A stretch of DNA of 64,000 bases from Hymenoscyphus infarciens. Lineage: Eukaryota; Ascomycota; Leotiomycetes; Helotiales; Helotiaceae. The notes below the pieces were generated by a model. It was not told where the DNA came from and did no database searches. It saw nothing but the letters and a program-made list of their open reading frames with translations. Position 1 is the stretch's first letter, and each line of letters starts with the position of its first letter. Of this stretch, positions 30,913 through 42,259 are shown piece by piece. Where the stretch lies: contig LLCB01000052.1 in NCBI GenBank assembly GCA_001414345.1, positions 1 to 64,000 of the forward strand, given 5' to 3'. Position numbers and translations under genes: made by a program.

Positions 30913-33900
30913 ATGAAGATTGATGATTTGTTTGCATATACAATCCCTGTTCTTGTGTGTGCTGCGGTGCTGGTTTCGTGTCTTGATTTCGAAACTACTC
31001 CTTGCTTGCCTTACACCTCCTTTCTTGATCTGTACGTCAAAAGAGAAAGCAAAGGAAAGGAGAGGTTTGACGAAGCAGGTCCTTTCAAACTATAAGAAAG
31101 ACCTTGATCAGAAGAAGAGCTGCCAGAGGTATCAAAAGGAGCGGGTTGGGATGGTTACTGGCTGGCGGCAAAGACCCTAAAAATCCGAGTCGTCCTGGGC
31201 CATGAAAACTGGCAAGATATCTAAACCCTTGAGACTTCAAAAATTAATCAGAGTTTTCGGTCTATATACCAGAAGAGATGTTGGAATTAGTACGATTTGC
31301 TATTATCAATTCTTTTCTTACTGTCGAATCAATCAACCCTTATCACTGCTCCTCAACTCGAAGAAGGAATTCAAGACTCGGAATCATCAAAAAAATTAAA
31401 AATTCTAAGCTTGTTGCGCTCCATCACATCATTGTTCCTCTTCTTCTCTGTCGGTCAGTCAGTCGGTGCCGTTGTGGAAATCGATGAAGTTTTAAGGTGA
31501 GATTTGCGTCCCCTAGACTTCGATTTCCTTCATATCCCATGCCTTTTTTGTTTTTTCTTCTTTTTTTCTTTTGGATATGACCGAGCCTAGGACTCTGGCT
31601 CATGAATCAAACCGCCGGGGAGCTGGTGTTGCTTGTACTCTAGGTGTGAAACACCCTGAAATGCAACCGTCGAAACAGGGTTGTAGTCTAGGTTTATTTT
31701 CAATAGTAAGACTATCTAGTGTAGTGAGGTCACGCTTTCGGTTCAAGCAAATAGCCCATTACGTATACCCACACGTCTCTATTTAGGGTGAACGACCTGA
31801 TTTTTTTGGTCAGTTAGCTACTGCTTGGGCTTCGGAAAGAGATACGGTACTTCAAGATACACGAAATTATTCTCTACCATCATTTCGTTCAAGATGCAAA
31901 GTAACTTTAGCTTGCCGTTTTTGTCTGACGGTGATAGTCGAGGGACAAAGTATAAACACGAATAGGCTAGCGGAAAATGTGAGGCTGGGGTGTAAAAGGC
32001 TAACTGTTTCTCAGCCTTACCTTACCTTTCCTATCACGACCAACAAACTACTGGTCTATCAGATCCCTCTTTCTCTTCCATTTTCACGGGTAGCGATCTT
32101 GGATTAAGTAGTAATTTCAAGGGTTGTCATCAAAAAAGTAGTGCACGTAAATGGGTAAAATTTCACGAGAGCAGTGGTGTGGCAAGGCTCGGCTAGATTT
32201 TGTGCTATGTTGCTGTCGAGTATTCTCTCGCCGTCGAAATCTAGTGTTCACATCTCCGTCCATGATTTTTATTCTTTGAAGGACGGGCCGGTTTCTTTCT
32301 TCGCTATCGCTTCTTTTTCACGGAATACTTTAGGTGTATAATCTTTTGAATTTTTACAAATCGGGCGGGGAAAGGATCGAACCACTTCCCCGAGTTCTTT
32401 GCTGTAGCTTACCCTGTTTAGCAGGATAGGTGGGAAGATTTTATGGAGCTCTGGGAGGAATTTTTCGTCGTGGAGTTGAGGTGTTTTAAAGGAGGATTAT
32501 TGTGTCATACTTCTGAGAGGGGGTTGTTGAGTTGTAGGTATTCAGTGTTCTTCTCAACAGGGGTGATGTTCCCCTCCTATTTTTCAAAAGGGAGGTATTG
32601 GTCTCTCAGAAGAAGGATACATAACCAAGCATGTTTTAGCTTTCTACACTGCCGCTTCCATTCATAAATTACTCTTTTCTTATTGTTTGCGTGTGCGATG
32701 ATATTTTCGTTCGTGCATTAGAAACCGTGAAGCAAAATGAAAGTACAGGAATGAGTCAGGCCCACTCGGGTATCGCCCCGCATCGGCTACATTGTGGCGT
32801 TCAATCTGGTCTAAGGTCTTTAAGAGACGGCTGAAGTAGTAGGTCTTATGGTATTGAGTTTTGGCATATTCTACTTCCATGTCGGGACGTCTTGTTTCTA
32901 ACCTCAGATGAGGCTACCAGGAAATAGATTATGCGAACGACTGACGTCCAAGATCTTGGTGCTTCTTTCCACCAAGAACACCACAACCTTTCAACCAGTG
33001 CTTGGCCACCTTTTTGCAACATTTGGCATTCAGGGGCGGTGGCGAATTGTACCTCTATATGACTCCCACCAGGAGTTCCAAAACGTAAATTGGAATCCAT
33101 GAAATCTCACGCAGCTTGCATGAGAAGAAATGCTGCTGGGTTTTACGAGTTGTTGCTGTTGCTTATTTTCTTGTTGACGAAACCGGTATTTCTTCATATC
33201 AAGGTATAGACAACCATTAGCTTTCATACGAACACAACCTAGTTGCTACGTTTCGAATTCTAAGTGCGGAAGGAATACAAGCCTTGACTTTTCTTTCAAG
33301 ACCGTGGGATTGTTCTTTATTCACCTAGTGGTAGGTGCAATCCTTGGGCTATAGTGGTATTGTGTCTTTAAAGCGATGGCAAGGTTCTAGTCCCCTCTTT
33401 TCCATTTACAAATGATATGAATGTACTTAACATTTTGTACTATTGGGTTTTTTCTATACTTTTTTCTCTTCCTGTCTACAGGTTCTACAGGTAATTATGT
33501 ATCAGCAACAGAGAAAGGGAAGGAAAAGGGCCTGAAAGTTTAAGAGTGGTCTAGAAAAAGTTGGCGACTAAGGTTTTTGTCTCCAAACCTTTTGGGAACT
33601 TCTTTTCCGTTGGCAAGAGAGATAGATGGCCTCGGGTTCTATGATTTCCATTTTTTAGAACCTACTGTAGCAGAAAATTTCCACTTCAGAAAAACCCCAC
33701 ACCGTACTCCATTCATCTGAATTCACCGTGGCAAATATCTTTTCGTTCCCAGCTTTCCAATACATAACATCTTTCTAAGCACACCAATCTAATCACAATT
33801 CATGGTACAATTATCTTGTAAAAGTCTCAATTACCTGACCACTATTTCTTCCAGTCTCAAGCGTCAAGTGTTGGTTATCAACTTATTCCCCTGTTTTTTC

Positions 33901-34122
33901 CCTACAAGCAAGGTCTACTTAGAGTAATGCCGAAGAATCCCAAATCCCACAATGACATGCATGCAGCAACAAAAACTCAATGACTAAATTACAAGGCATT
34001 TTCTATATTAAGTGAATGAATCTGATTCTGGTTTGACATACCCTGAGAGAAACAGAACAGCCTTTTTCTTGGGAATAGCATTGAAAGGAACATTGATGGT
34101 GCCGTTGCCAAAAACACCCCCT
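30913..34122. other. Intergenic, 3.2 kb, no intact gene
   Basis: Contains the 3' side of FYV10 and then DNA with only short frames. A B-box-like GGTTCTAGTCC near 33392 follows an A-box-like segment, and a short CACCTA/TAGGTG inverted repeat lies at 33322-33337. Neither folds into a full tRNA. Confidence 0.45.
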
Positions 34123-35010
34123 CTACCCACTGAGTGGCGTATCGAAGCTCAGAGTAAACAGTTTCGGCATTGGCGTCATTATGGACCAGATTTGTCTCTC
34201 TCTCAAATCAAGAACATTCGATATCAATGTGACTTCTTTCCTATCAAGACGTTCTGTCGACAGGAAGTTCAAATGCTCGTGAAGCATAACAAGACTCTTC
34301 AATCCTGCTCTGTTGAAAATAGCACCGTGGTTGGCACCAAGCAGGAAGTCGAGTAGTTTGGCGGTAGGATATGCGACAGGAAATAGCAAGTACATTACCC
34401 AGAGTACATATCTGAGAAAATCAGTTCAGGGCCTCTCATTTTTGAATGAATTGACTTACTTCGACGACCAAGCTCCGATCGCTAACCCATATTTAGCACA
34501 CATCGATTGTAGGATGACTTCCCCAAAGATAACGATGAGAATGGTTGAAGAAAGGACAGCAATCCAACCGCCTTTGACACTGTGATCCAAAATAATCGGC
34601 AAAGTCTCATTCGTGATGACGTTTCCCAGTAAAAGGCTTACTAAAACCCAGTGTCTCCCACGCTTAAGTACATCCAAGACTTTCTGTGCATTTTTTCGTT
34701 CCTCAAGACTTCCCGACGCTGCGATCACTTGAAGTTAAATGCGATCTTGACCCATGAAGCTGTCAAGAATGTTAGGCACTTGGCACATCACAGCCGATTC
34801 CTATCCAACTCACGAAAGGGTGAGACCGGCGAATACCCCCCCCCCCCCAAAAGCACTAGGAAAATGGAGAAACTTCCATTCAAAAAATGTAAAAGGAAAT
34901 TCAGCGTGTGTTTCTCTGTTTCTGCTGGCCCAATAGCATCTACGGCTTCTTTGACTAGTAATGTTTTTTGGTGTTGTTAGTTTTGGATGAGTTTCGCTAC
35001 TTGGTATCTT
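34123..35010 (-). pseudogene. Broken CNNM/MAM3-type (DUF21) membrane transporter
   Basis: The minus strand keeps blocks typical of fungal CNNM proteins: VFAGLTLS, then [66 protein letters not shown] and VAYPTAKLLDFLLG. An SIMTP motif marks the start of the CBS pair. Introns are still visible at 34412-34459 and 34760-34813 with GTAAGT/GTGAGT donors. It is broken three ways: an in-frame TAA at 34735-34737 inside the MGQD..LQVIA block, a 13-nt G run (34836-34848 on the plus strand) that puts the flanking halves out of frame, and a stop at 34123 just inside the CBS region. The rest of the CBS domains and tail are absent. In yeast Mam3 acts in metal homeostasis at the vacuole; this copy cannot encode a full protein. 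Confidence 0.82.
34836..34848. repeat. Poly-C tract of 13 nt inside the CNNM relic
   Basis: The run replaces what should be a short Gly-Gly codon pair before VFAGLTLS. At 13 nt it is out of frame, whereas 11 or 14 would be in frame. It is either a real slippage lesion or a sequencing or assembly error. Confidence 0.7.
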
Positions 35011-36707
35011 GAAGCATCTCACAGAAAAAAACTCACTTTAACGCATCAACTCCCCCAATCCTCTCTTGGAAAAGTTCTATTGATGGCATAACGAAGAAAA
35101 TAGGAAGAAGATATATATTCGAATTAAAATTTCCTTGAAAACAATTGGCGTCACACCTGGTTTTATTAGGTGCGTGCCCTCTCTCCTCCAATACAGTGCC
35201 ACAGGTCACCGGTTCACCCAACCCCTGTTTCTCTATCACACTCTCCACTCTTGAACGCGCAATGGGTTCTGAATGGGGTATTTTGTCTCCTGCGACAGCT
35301 GTATGCGCCTCTTCTACAGTATTTCACGTCCAGATAAGCAAAGTGGAGGATGGACCCTGGAATTCTTACATTGCGCACAAGTACATATATAGCTTGGCAG
35401 ACACAGGTGCACTTTCAATTTTAAAACACCAGAAAAAAACGCCAGATCTGCTCTTGTTTTGCGCTAGACTGACGACGAAACGTAGACCTAAGGGGTTGCC
35501 AAGTGACTAGAAATTTACCAGCAGCTAACCAGCAAATTTACCAGCAACTTCACCGTCTTTCACATTTTCACAATTTGCGTGATACCAATTGCATCCGAAG
35601 GAACTATCTCCAAAGCTGATGTCAGTTTAGAGAGCGTGATCGCACAGACGTTTGTTTCCATTTTGGGGTTTGCCCGTGTTGCGGGGGCTTGTGGGTCAAA
35701 ATCCCTCATAATAAATAAGTGGCAGTGCTGCGCCTTGAAAACGCTCTGTCAACATATGCCTCATAACAATAAAATGAGGCATTTATGTTATCAACACATG
35801 GACGTTCCAGGAAGCGGGGGAATGGCCACGAAAGAGCGCTTAACTAAAAAAAAAACAATTAAACTCCAGCCGTCGAAAATTCACAATGGTAAATAAGCGA
35901 GGTATCACACCCAACGACGGAAAATATCTCAAATTTCAAATTTTAGCTATACTCATGGATCACAAGACAACACAAGAATTCAAAGAAAGAAGTAATAGTA
36001 CTTCTTCACAGTGGTCTCAATCTTCTCATTCCACGCCATCATCTGCCCCAAATTCGCTACATGTATCGGATATTTCCTCGAAACAAAGTTCCCCGAAGTG
36101 GCCTTACGGGTTCTCGGAAGATGAATACCTTCGTGGTTGTGCAAAGGGGCAGACACACACTTCGCATCGGTACCTGCACACGGATAATCGAAAACCATGA
36201 CCCGATTTTTGAACTGCAGCAGCAGGTTCAATCTTTCATCAGGAGAAGTTAGTTGGCAAGTGGGAATTACTTGGGAACGAAAAGCTAATTCAAACTCAGA
36301 AAGTCCAAGATTGATAATTTCAGCCACCCAGACGCAAAAGTAAAACAAATGAAGCTGGAATATTCCGGAGAGGAAAAGCCCGTGGCTAGGGAGGGCTCAT
36401 AGGGAACATTTGTTGGGGTTATTGTGGTGTTCAGTGCTTAAATCGTAATTTTGGTTAGCGAATTGGCGTTTGATGGTACCTATATACCTCTGAGGATTTG
36501 TCTCGAGACGCCGGGGTTGAGGGAGTGGAGGGCATAAGCGTTATGAAATTTTGAGGCTTCATTATGAGAATTTAAAAGTAACAATTTGACACAGAGCATG
36601 ACCAAGTACCCAATTAACGAAAATATTATATCCAACAACATCCATTATACACCAAAAATTTCGACGTTCCCTAAAGAAAAATAGGATCCAGGTCATAAAA
36701 TCTCACA
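35011..36707. other. Intergenic with short unassigned frames
   Basis: A minus-strand frame at 35980-36348 (122 codons, opened by TTG, not ATG) has FPL-like hydrophobic and Cys-containing text without a known domain. I cannot support a gene. The rest is AT-leaning DNA. Confidence 0.4.
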
Positions 36708-37670
36708 TCAATACCTCTTCCATCTATTCCTATTCGCCCTGTCGTATGCAGCTTCATTCCTAGCAGTCCATTCACGCTCGATATCCATCCCGCCATATCC
36801 TCCATATCCCACTTTGACACCAGTGAAACTGATCGTCCCGGGCTCTCCATTCTGACATCCCCAAGTGCCCGTCATGTGCATTCCATTCTCGGAGAATGTC
36901 ATTGAGTACAAGTGGTTATCTTCTCCTAACTGGATGACATCTTCACCAACTTCAATGCCACGCCAGCGGTAGTAACATGTGGGATTTTCTTCGGAGGGTA
37001 AGTCCGAGTCGCCTAGTATGAAGTCCTCCGGGTCATATCTACCGTAGCTCTGACCTTCTTCCACTGTGGTAAATCGGAATACGCCGTTCCAGCTTCCAAA
37101 ATCGAAACTCCCATATGTCTGGTGGCCGAGACGTTGCTCACGGGCTCCTATTTCTATGGAAAGAGGGGAATCGGACCAGTACACAAGATCACGACATTCA
37201 ATCTCCCAGTTTCCGGTGATATTCCATGGGCCTGGGTCGTGGTCTTCTTCATCATCTTCCTCGTCCTCTTCATCCTCCTCTCCGTCAACCATATCTTCAT
37301 CGTCGATCTCGTCCTCAGCCTTTGGTGACTCCTCCCTCGGACCCGGGTTATCAACCTGCGGAACCGGGGCAACGAGCAGCTTCCACGCATCCTTCATCTT
37401 AGCTTTGTCTGCGGCAACCTTACTATCCATCTCCCTCATTTCAGTCTTTCTTAGCCTTTCCTTCAAAGCCTCGGCATTGCTTCCCTTTGGCGAGAAACCT
37501 CGAAACGCTAATTGAGCTCTCCAAAAATTGATCGGTTGGTTTGACGCATAATCAATGTCTAACTACCATCTATAACCCAAAGCTCGAAATCCGTGAGAAG
37601 AATAAGTGAATGGGAACAGAGAGGTGTTGATGCTGTGAGTGATGGTGTTACCGGTAACTTGGAAAGGCAT
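36708..37670 (-). CDS. Conserved-looking protein of unknown function with acidic linker (289 aa, 2 exons)
   Basis: The model joins a 19-nt first exon (37652-37670, MPFQVT) through a 93-nt intron (37559-37651, donor GTAACA, acceptor GTTAG) to exon 36708-37558; the sum is 870 nt. The N-terminus DIDYASNQPINFWRAQ followed by FRGFSPKGSNAEAL and KERLRK resembles a small helical DNA-binding-like or SAP-like module, but that is a weak impression. A run of ~25 Glu/Asp residues follows near 105-125. The C-terminal ~165 residues (ITGNWEIECRDL, GSWNGVFRF, TCYYRWRG, MTGTWGC) look like a compact beta-rich fold with repeated Trp-Gly strands. The tail is YGGYGGMD then basic. The short first exon is the least certain part. 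It is the only apparently intact gene within the decayed 34-46 kb tract. Confidence 0.75.
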
Positions 37671-38374
37671 AGTTCTCGAGTTTGTTGTTGAAGGGGTTTC
37701 GGAAAATATCTGGAACGAAGTTTCTGGGGGTTGCAATTAAGGTCAAAGGAGCGAGAGAGGTGATGTGTTTCATTTTGGTGTTTTATTTGAGTTTTTATTT
37801 TGAGTTTTTATTTTGTTGTTTACATCGACGCGTCGTCTGGGAGACGCGGCTGTCATAGCGTTTGCGCGAAGTCACGTTCTCTTGATAAGTGCTTTTTCTA
37901 CCCCCACACCATACCATGCCACATCACCAACCTCCCTTTTGGTCGACCCTCCCCTCCATCTCCAAAAGTGAAATCTCTACGAAATGTTCCACGAAGCTGC
38001 CTAGACAGGGCAACGTTAGTTGAATTTGAATCAATATTTCTATTCACCAACAAATGGTTTCATCTTATTTCAACATCATGGCGGCCAAAGAATTCCGGGA
38101 GCTTCAAACCAATACTCGACCAATGCAGGCCTCCAGCTGAACTCTGTATTAGTGTTTATCATTTGGCGAACTATCGCTTCAAATTCGATAATCTGTACCA
38201 CGGCCCACTTTTTCCTTTTCCCGTGTGAGCTGATGGGTTGAGCTGATCATGCACCTCAAATTTTTCGTCTTCGGGGCCATGGCAGGTTCTGATATGTAGA
38301 AATATCCATGGTCCCCTCCAGCGCGAAGGGCACACTTTCATCCTTCAATTCGATCAAGGTACTTCCTTCGCAAT
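37671..38374. other. Intergenic
   Basis: Upstream side of the 289-aa gene. It contains a CAAAATG-rich pyrimidine stretch and no supportable gene. Confidence 0.4.
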
Positions 38375-40384
38375 ATGGATCGATATAAAAACGAAGACTT
38401 CCACCCAGAAGAAACCCCAGAATATTTGAGAGATGACTTTCCATTTCAGTATTCAGAAGCCGTTTCAGTCACCGAGATGAAATGGTCTCCAAGGTAAACC
38501 CTGAGGACCGAAGGAAACTTGAACAGGAATTGACCAGGACTAATGTTCTGAGAACGGAGTTTCACGCAGTGAATGCCAATAAGGAAGTTATAGAGGGAAC
38601 TCTCCGCCTGGAGGCTGCCATCGACAATTGCCAACATGTCTCCAACAGTCTCAACTAAAGAATTGAGAAGATGTCTGAGCTCGGTTCACAAGCAGATCGA
38701 GACCGTAGAATTCGTCTGGAGCGTAGCTTCCTTTCCGTTGTGAAAACATGGTCCATACGGTCCATACCGCTCCATATTGGAGACACTCTAGATACTTCTA
38801 AAGCTTTTGATCGCTCAGATAGCGGTCAGGTCAGCAAAATTACAATGTACAAAGAGCGGGTTGACCGTTCAATTATGTGGGACCGGCTCGAGAATTATCC
38901 GCTGCTCGATACACTGGACATGAAGAAGGAGAACATTTTGAGACGGGAGGCTCCAGTTGGAAGAACAGATAAAATTCGCCATTTTCATTTCCCTTCGAAC
39001 AATCCGCGCTGGGTTGAGGTACGTATGATTTTGATGGTCTTTAGCTGCAAGTCACTGATTTCGTCTAAGGAGGCCATTGGACGAGATTATGATGAGGATG
39101 TCGACACCCCAGGAGAATACAATTATCGCAAGAGTAACAGATATCGCATGTGCTCTTCTTCTAACCTGCTCTGCCGTGAGTATTGGTCCTCTCTTCAGCA
39201 TGGTGGACAGCCAAGTAGTAGGGGATTTCCAGAAGCCTCTCCAAGGCATCTATGAATATGAGAGCGGCTCCCTGTTTACTACAACGCGTGGTTTTGATAT
39301 GGCTTTATTGCAGTCATTGTCTGATCTTCAGCCAGAGAGCGTTCTACAATCTCAAGAGCGATACAAAAGGTGGGCAAGGACCGAAAAAGCGAGCAAGAAT
39401 TTCACCAATAATACAAACTGACCCTGAAGAGCCCATAACTGATCCAGAACCAGCAGTGCACTACGCAGAAGCTGTTTCCAATGACATCAACCTGCGTATT
39501 GAACAATTGGAGGCTTTTGATAGCACGACATCATCCTTTTCTGAACAAGTATGTAAGAAACCTGGGCTTTGCTCCGAGAACACCTGCAGTTTTCTCAAGA
39601 GTACGTCACAACTACGAAACCTTATGGTATAATTTCTTTAATGGGATAGAAGAAGAATGGTTCATGGTTCACTTGAGTCTTAATTATGTTACTCAAATGG
39701 CACTAGTGCTTTTGTTGTTGTTTCCACCAAGTTGGCAGCTGTTCTCGGAGCAACGACTAGGTCTATTACAATCAACCCCAAACCTGCGAACCCTCGCCAT
39801 GCGAACCGAGGTTTGAATTCCAGCTAATAATACGTAGCTTCAGGACCACCAGGCTCTCAAGCAGCAACAATCTAATATCATGGAAGCAAGATACGCCTCT
39901 AAAATAAGCGATGAGACTGTAGCACAAGGTCGAACAGTTATATTCTTCACGGTCGCTACCATTGTTTTTCTACCTTTGTCTTTCATTTCCTCCGTATTTG
40001 TCATGAACGCCCGTGATTTCCAAACTCCCGATGGAGGAAAAAGCATGTCTTTTCGCGAACAGTTCAGACTACTTCGTAAGTAAGATCTTACAATTAACCC
40101 AGCGAATGTCCTAACAAGTGTATTTAGTTCCGATATCTATCTCCATAATCATTGTCTCGCTTTCATTTTCATACTCGATCATAACTCGAAAATTTGTTTA
40201 CTATACTGTCATTTCATGGGCATATATTATCGAATATACTACATCCGTGCCCTATTCCACTGGGTCTTCGGAACCCAAAGTCTCAACGATATCAACTTTG
40301 AAGAGGAACTGCGTAGAAAGAAGATCTATTCGCGAAGGTACCGTAAGGAAAACAGAGCTGATCTCAGGCATGCGGGGCTTTTGA
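38375..40384 (+). pseudogene. Decayed CorA-like Mg2+ transporter-domain protein
   Basis: Recognisable blocks run in order on the plus strand. A coiled-coil-like lead comes first, then KIRHFHFPSNNPRWVE followed after a GTACGT intron by EAIGRDYDED. Next are REYWSSLQHGG, an EAVSNDINLRIEQLEAFD segment ending SFSEQ, and a second GT..AG intron to LKQQQSNIMEARYASK. The first TM helix follows (VIFFTVATIVFLPLSFISSVF then VMN, near the CorA GMN position), and after a GTAAGT intron a second TM (PISISIIIVSLSFSY). This is the fungal CorA-like layout. The 39.1-39.45 kb section is frameshifted and carries stops, an early stop (TAA) interrupts the coiled coil near 38656, and the C-terminus switches frame. 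VMN in place of GMN would harm the selectivity loop. I read it as a relic; a rescue by unusual splicing is not fully excluded. Confidence 0.6.
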
Positions 40385-41018
40385 ATGAGAAGTTGATGGT
40401 CTAATACGAGAAGTATTCTTCGGGCTGGACTTTGATGTATGAACAGGGCGTTTCAGTATCTTGAGGTTCAAATATTAAACCGGGCAAGGAATCTAGGGTT
40501 GGCATTTGGCCTGCTTACTAAGTCTGGTATAATTCATTTACTACCATGGACTCGAGAAGCTTGCACTTTCACACCAGGGAACTCTCAGCACCCCACCCGA
40601 CACACTCGCTTACCATATAAGGAATTTCTTTTAAAAACAAACTGAGAGCTATCTAATGGGAAAGAATATTTCGAACCCGATATTTTCTTCTAAATCAGGT
40701 CTTCTTAAGAAAGTCGCTCGAAGAATGAGCTACGTCCTAATTCACAACCCGGTACTCTAATTTTGGAGGGGGTAACCAAGAACTACAGATTCATCAGCAA
40801 CGTAAGGCTGCTGTTGACTTTTGCCTAAAGTTCCACGTAGCGGCCAGTATCTTAAGTCCCACCGCTCAATTTAATGTGCGAGTCGTCCTAACCCACTTCA
40901 GCCCACTTCGAGACCTAAGGTTGGAATCCCACAACCAATCGCACTGTTAACAAGGCAGGACTGCTTAAATCATGCAAGACTAGGGATATTCAGGACGAGA
41001 CTTCCCCAGAAGCGTCCC

Positions 41019-41294
41019 TTAAATCGGGCGCACTTCTTGTTCCCTTAATACATGAGTGACACCCCCCCAAAAGTCCTTGTTGTTCGTAACCTTGAAGCTC
41101 AACACCATATTCCATTCCCATCTAGCCATGACACCAGCATTCGGATTCTCCATAGGAGATTCAATTTCAAAATTCTTGAAGAACACAGCATACGGCGCTT
41201 CACCAGAATAACAGCATGTGACCGTTGAGTTATGCGCCCTCCAAAAAGTACTCTCCCACCTCGCTGCCCTCCAACCAAACGAACACAACATCAA
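41019..41294 (-). pseudogene. Orphan C-terminal coding fragment
   Basis: A 91-codon frame with protein-like text (FWRAHNSTVTCCYSGEAPY, FFKNFEIESP, GVMARWEWNMV) ends in REQEVRPI and a stop. It has Cys and Trp spacing like a secreted or enzyme C-terminus. It is too short to be a gene alone, no upstream exon is evident, and I cannot name the family. Confidence 0.35.
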
Positions 41295-41467
41295 TCATGT
41301 CAACGCAATTCGTGGTATTGCACTCGCTTGTTAATTCCCATATTCCCATTACAGGAGTCCCTCAACAAAAACGAGCACTATGAACAGAGCTTGGGGACAT
41401 GTGTTAGTGATCCATTGAGGGAAGCTGTCAAAAAGGCTACATAGGCCATTTTTGTTTCTGAAAACGT

Positions 41468-42244
41468 TACGAAATTTAGAGCTCTGATATCAGCAAAGAC
41501 CATTAGCATCAGTCTATTGCTATCACTCCAGTCCAGACCTCGGAAATACGACACAATCAATTGATGATGAGCATCGAGATGCATCGCTCGAAAATTAACT
41601 CGCTTACAAAAGAAGCGAAGGGGATGAAGGACGAAATTGTAAATGTACAAAGAATCACAAACAGATGCCTCCGTGACTTGGAAAGTTTGATTCGAAACTT
41701 GGAAACATATCGGCGAATACAACCCGACTTGCTCGAAGCTACAACACATTGAAAGCTGGTTTATCTTCAACTCGAGTCTCTCTACTCACTCTCCACTTAC
41801 TGCCAGCACAGATTAACACCTTTATAAGCACCATCCCAGCTAAACTCTGCGCTTTGCTAGAAAGGATCTTGCTATATAGAATTCAAGATCAGCTTGTCTC
41901 ATCACCAAGTCTTGCAAGTTCTGCATGCAGTTTTTTTCAAGATGGCCTAGGTATTGTTAGAGAGCTGCCGTATGAATGGTTCAAATATCGGGAGGTAAGT
42001 TACTAGCTTTATATTTATTGATTCAAATGATCCCGTGCTGAACTTTTTCCAGACTTTTAGTGGTACTCTCAAGGTTGAAATCAAGAACACACCCGGGCAG
42101 GTTAAGGTCTCGAATGCAGACTATTATCTCGCGAACTCTCGGTTCCCGGGTACGATCGTCAATCCAGGAGACTGGCAAAACTCTGTTCACCCTGGAATCA
42201 AAATAACAATGCATATGGCCATGAAATTTGCAACACTCAAGTAG
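41468..42244 (+). pseudogene. Relic of a fungal ubiquitin-like-domain (ULD) protein
   Basis: Four blocks lie in changing frames: KFRALISAKTISISLLLSL, a helical piece starting MMSIEMHRSKIN, then STIPAKLCALLERILLYRIQ..LPYEWFKYRE. After an intron with GTAAGT donor and TTCCAG acceptor (about 41996-42053) comes TFSGTLKVEIKN..PGQVKVSNADYYL..PGDWQNSVHPGIKITMHM. The last part matches the end of the ubiquitin-like domain common in Leotiomycete and Sordariomycete proteins (LPYEWF, then LPGE.KV, then W..SV.PG). Stops near 41555 and 41750 and frame changes between the blocks indicate decay. Confidence 0.55.
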
Positions 42245-42259
42245 CTCTACCAGTACAAC

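Noticed and set aside
32340..32440. Complement of GGATCGAACC as a tRNA T arm
   Set aside because: A T-arm-like hairpin exists but no A box, D arm or acceptor stem can be placed at the right spacing.
33340..33400. A-box-like plus GGTTCTAGTCC as a second tRNA
   Set aside because: The B box is good but the anticodon and acceptor stems do not pair.
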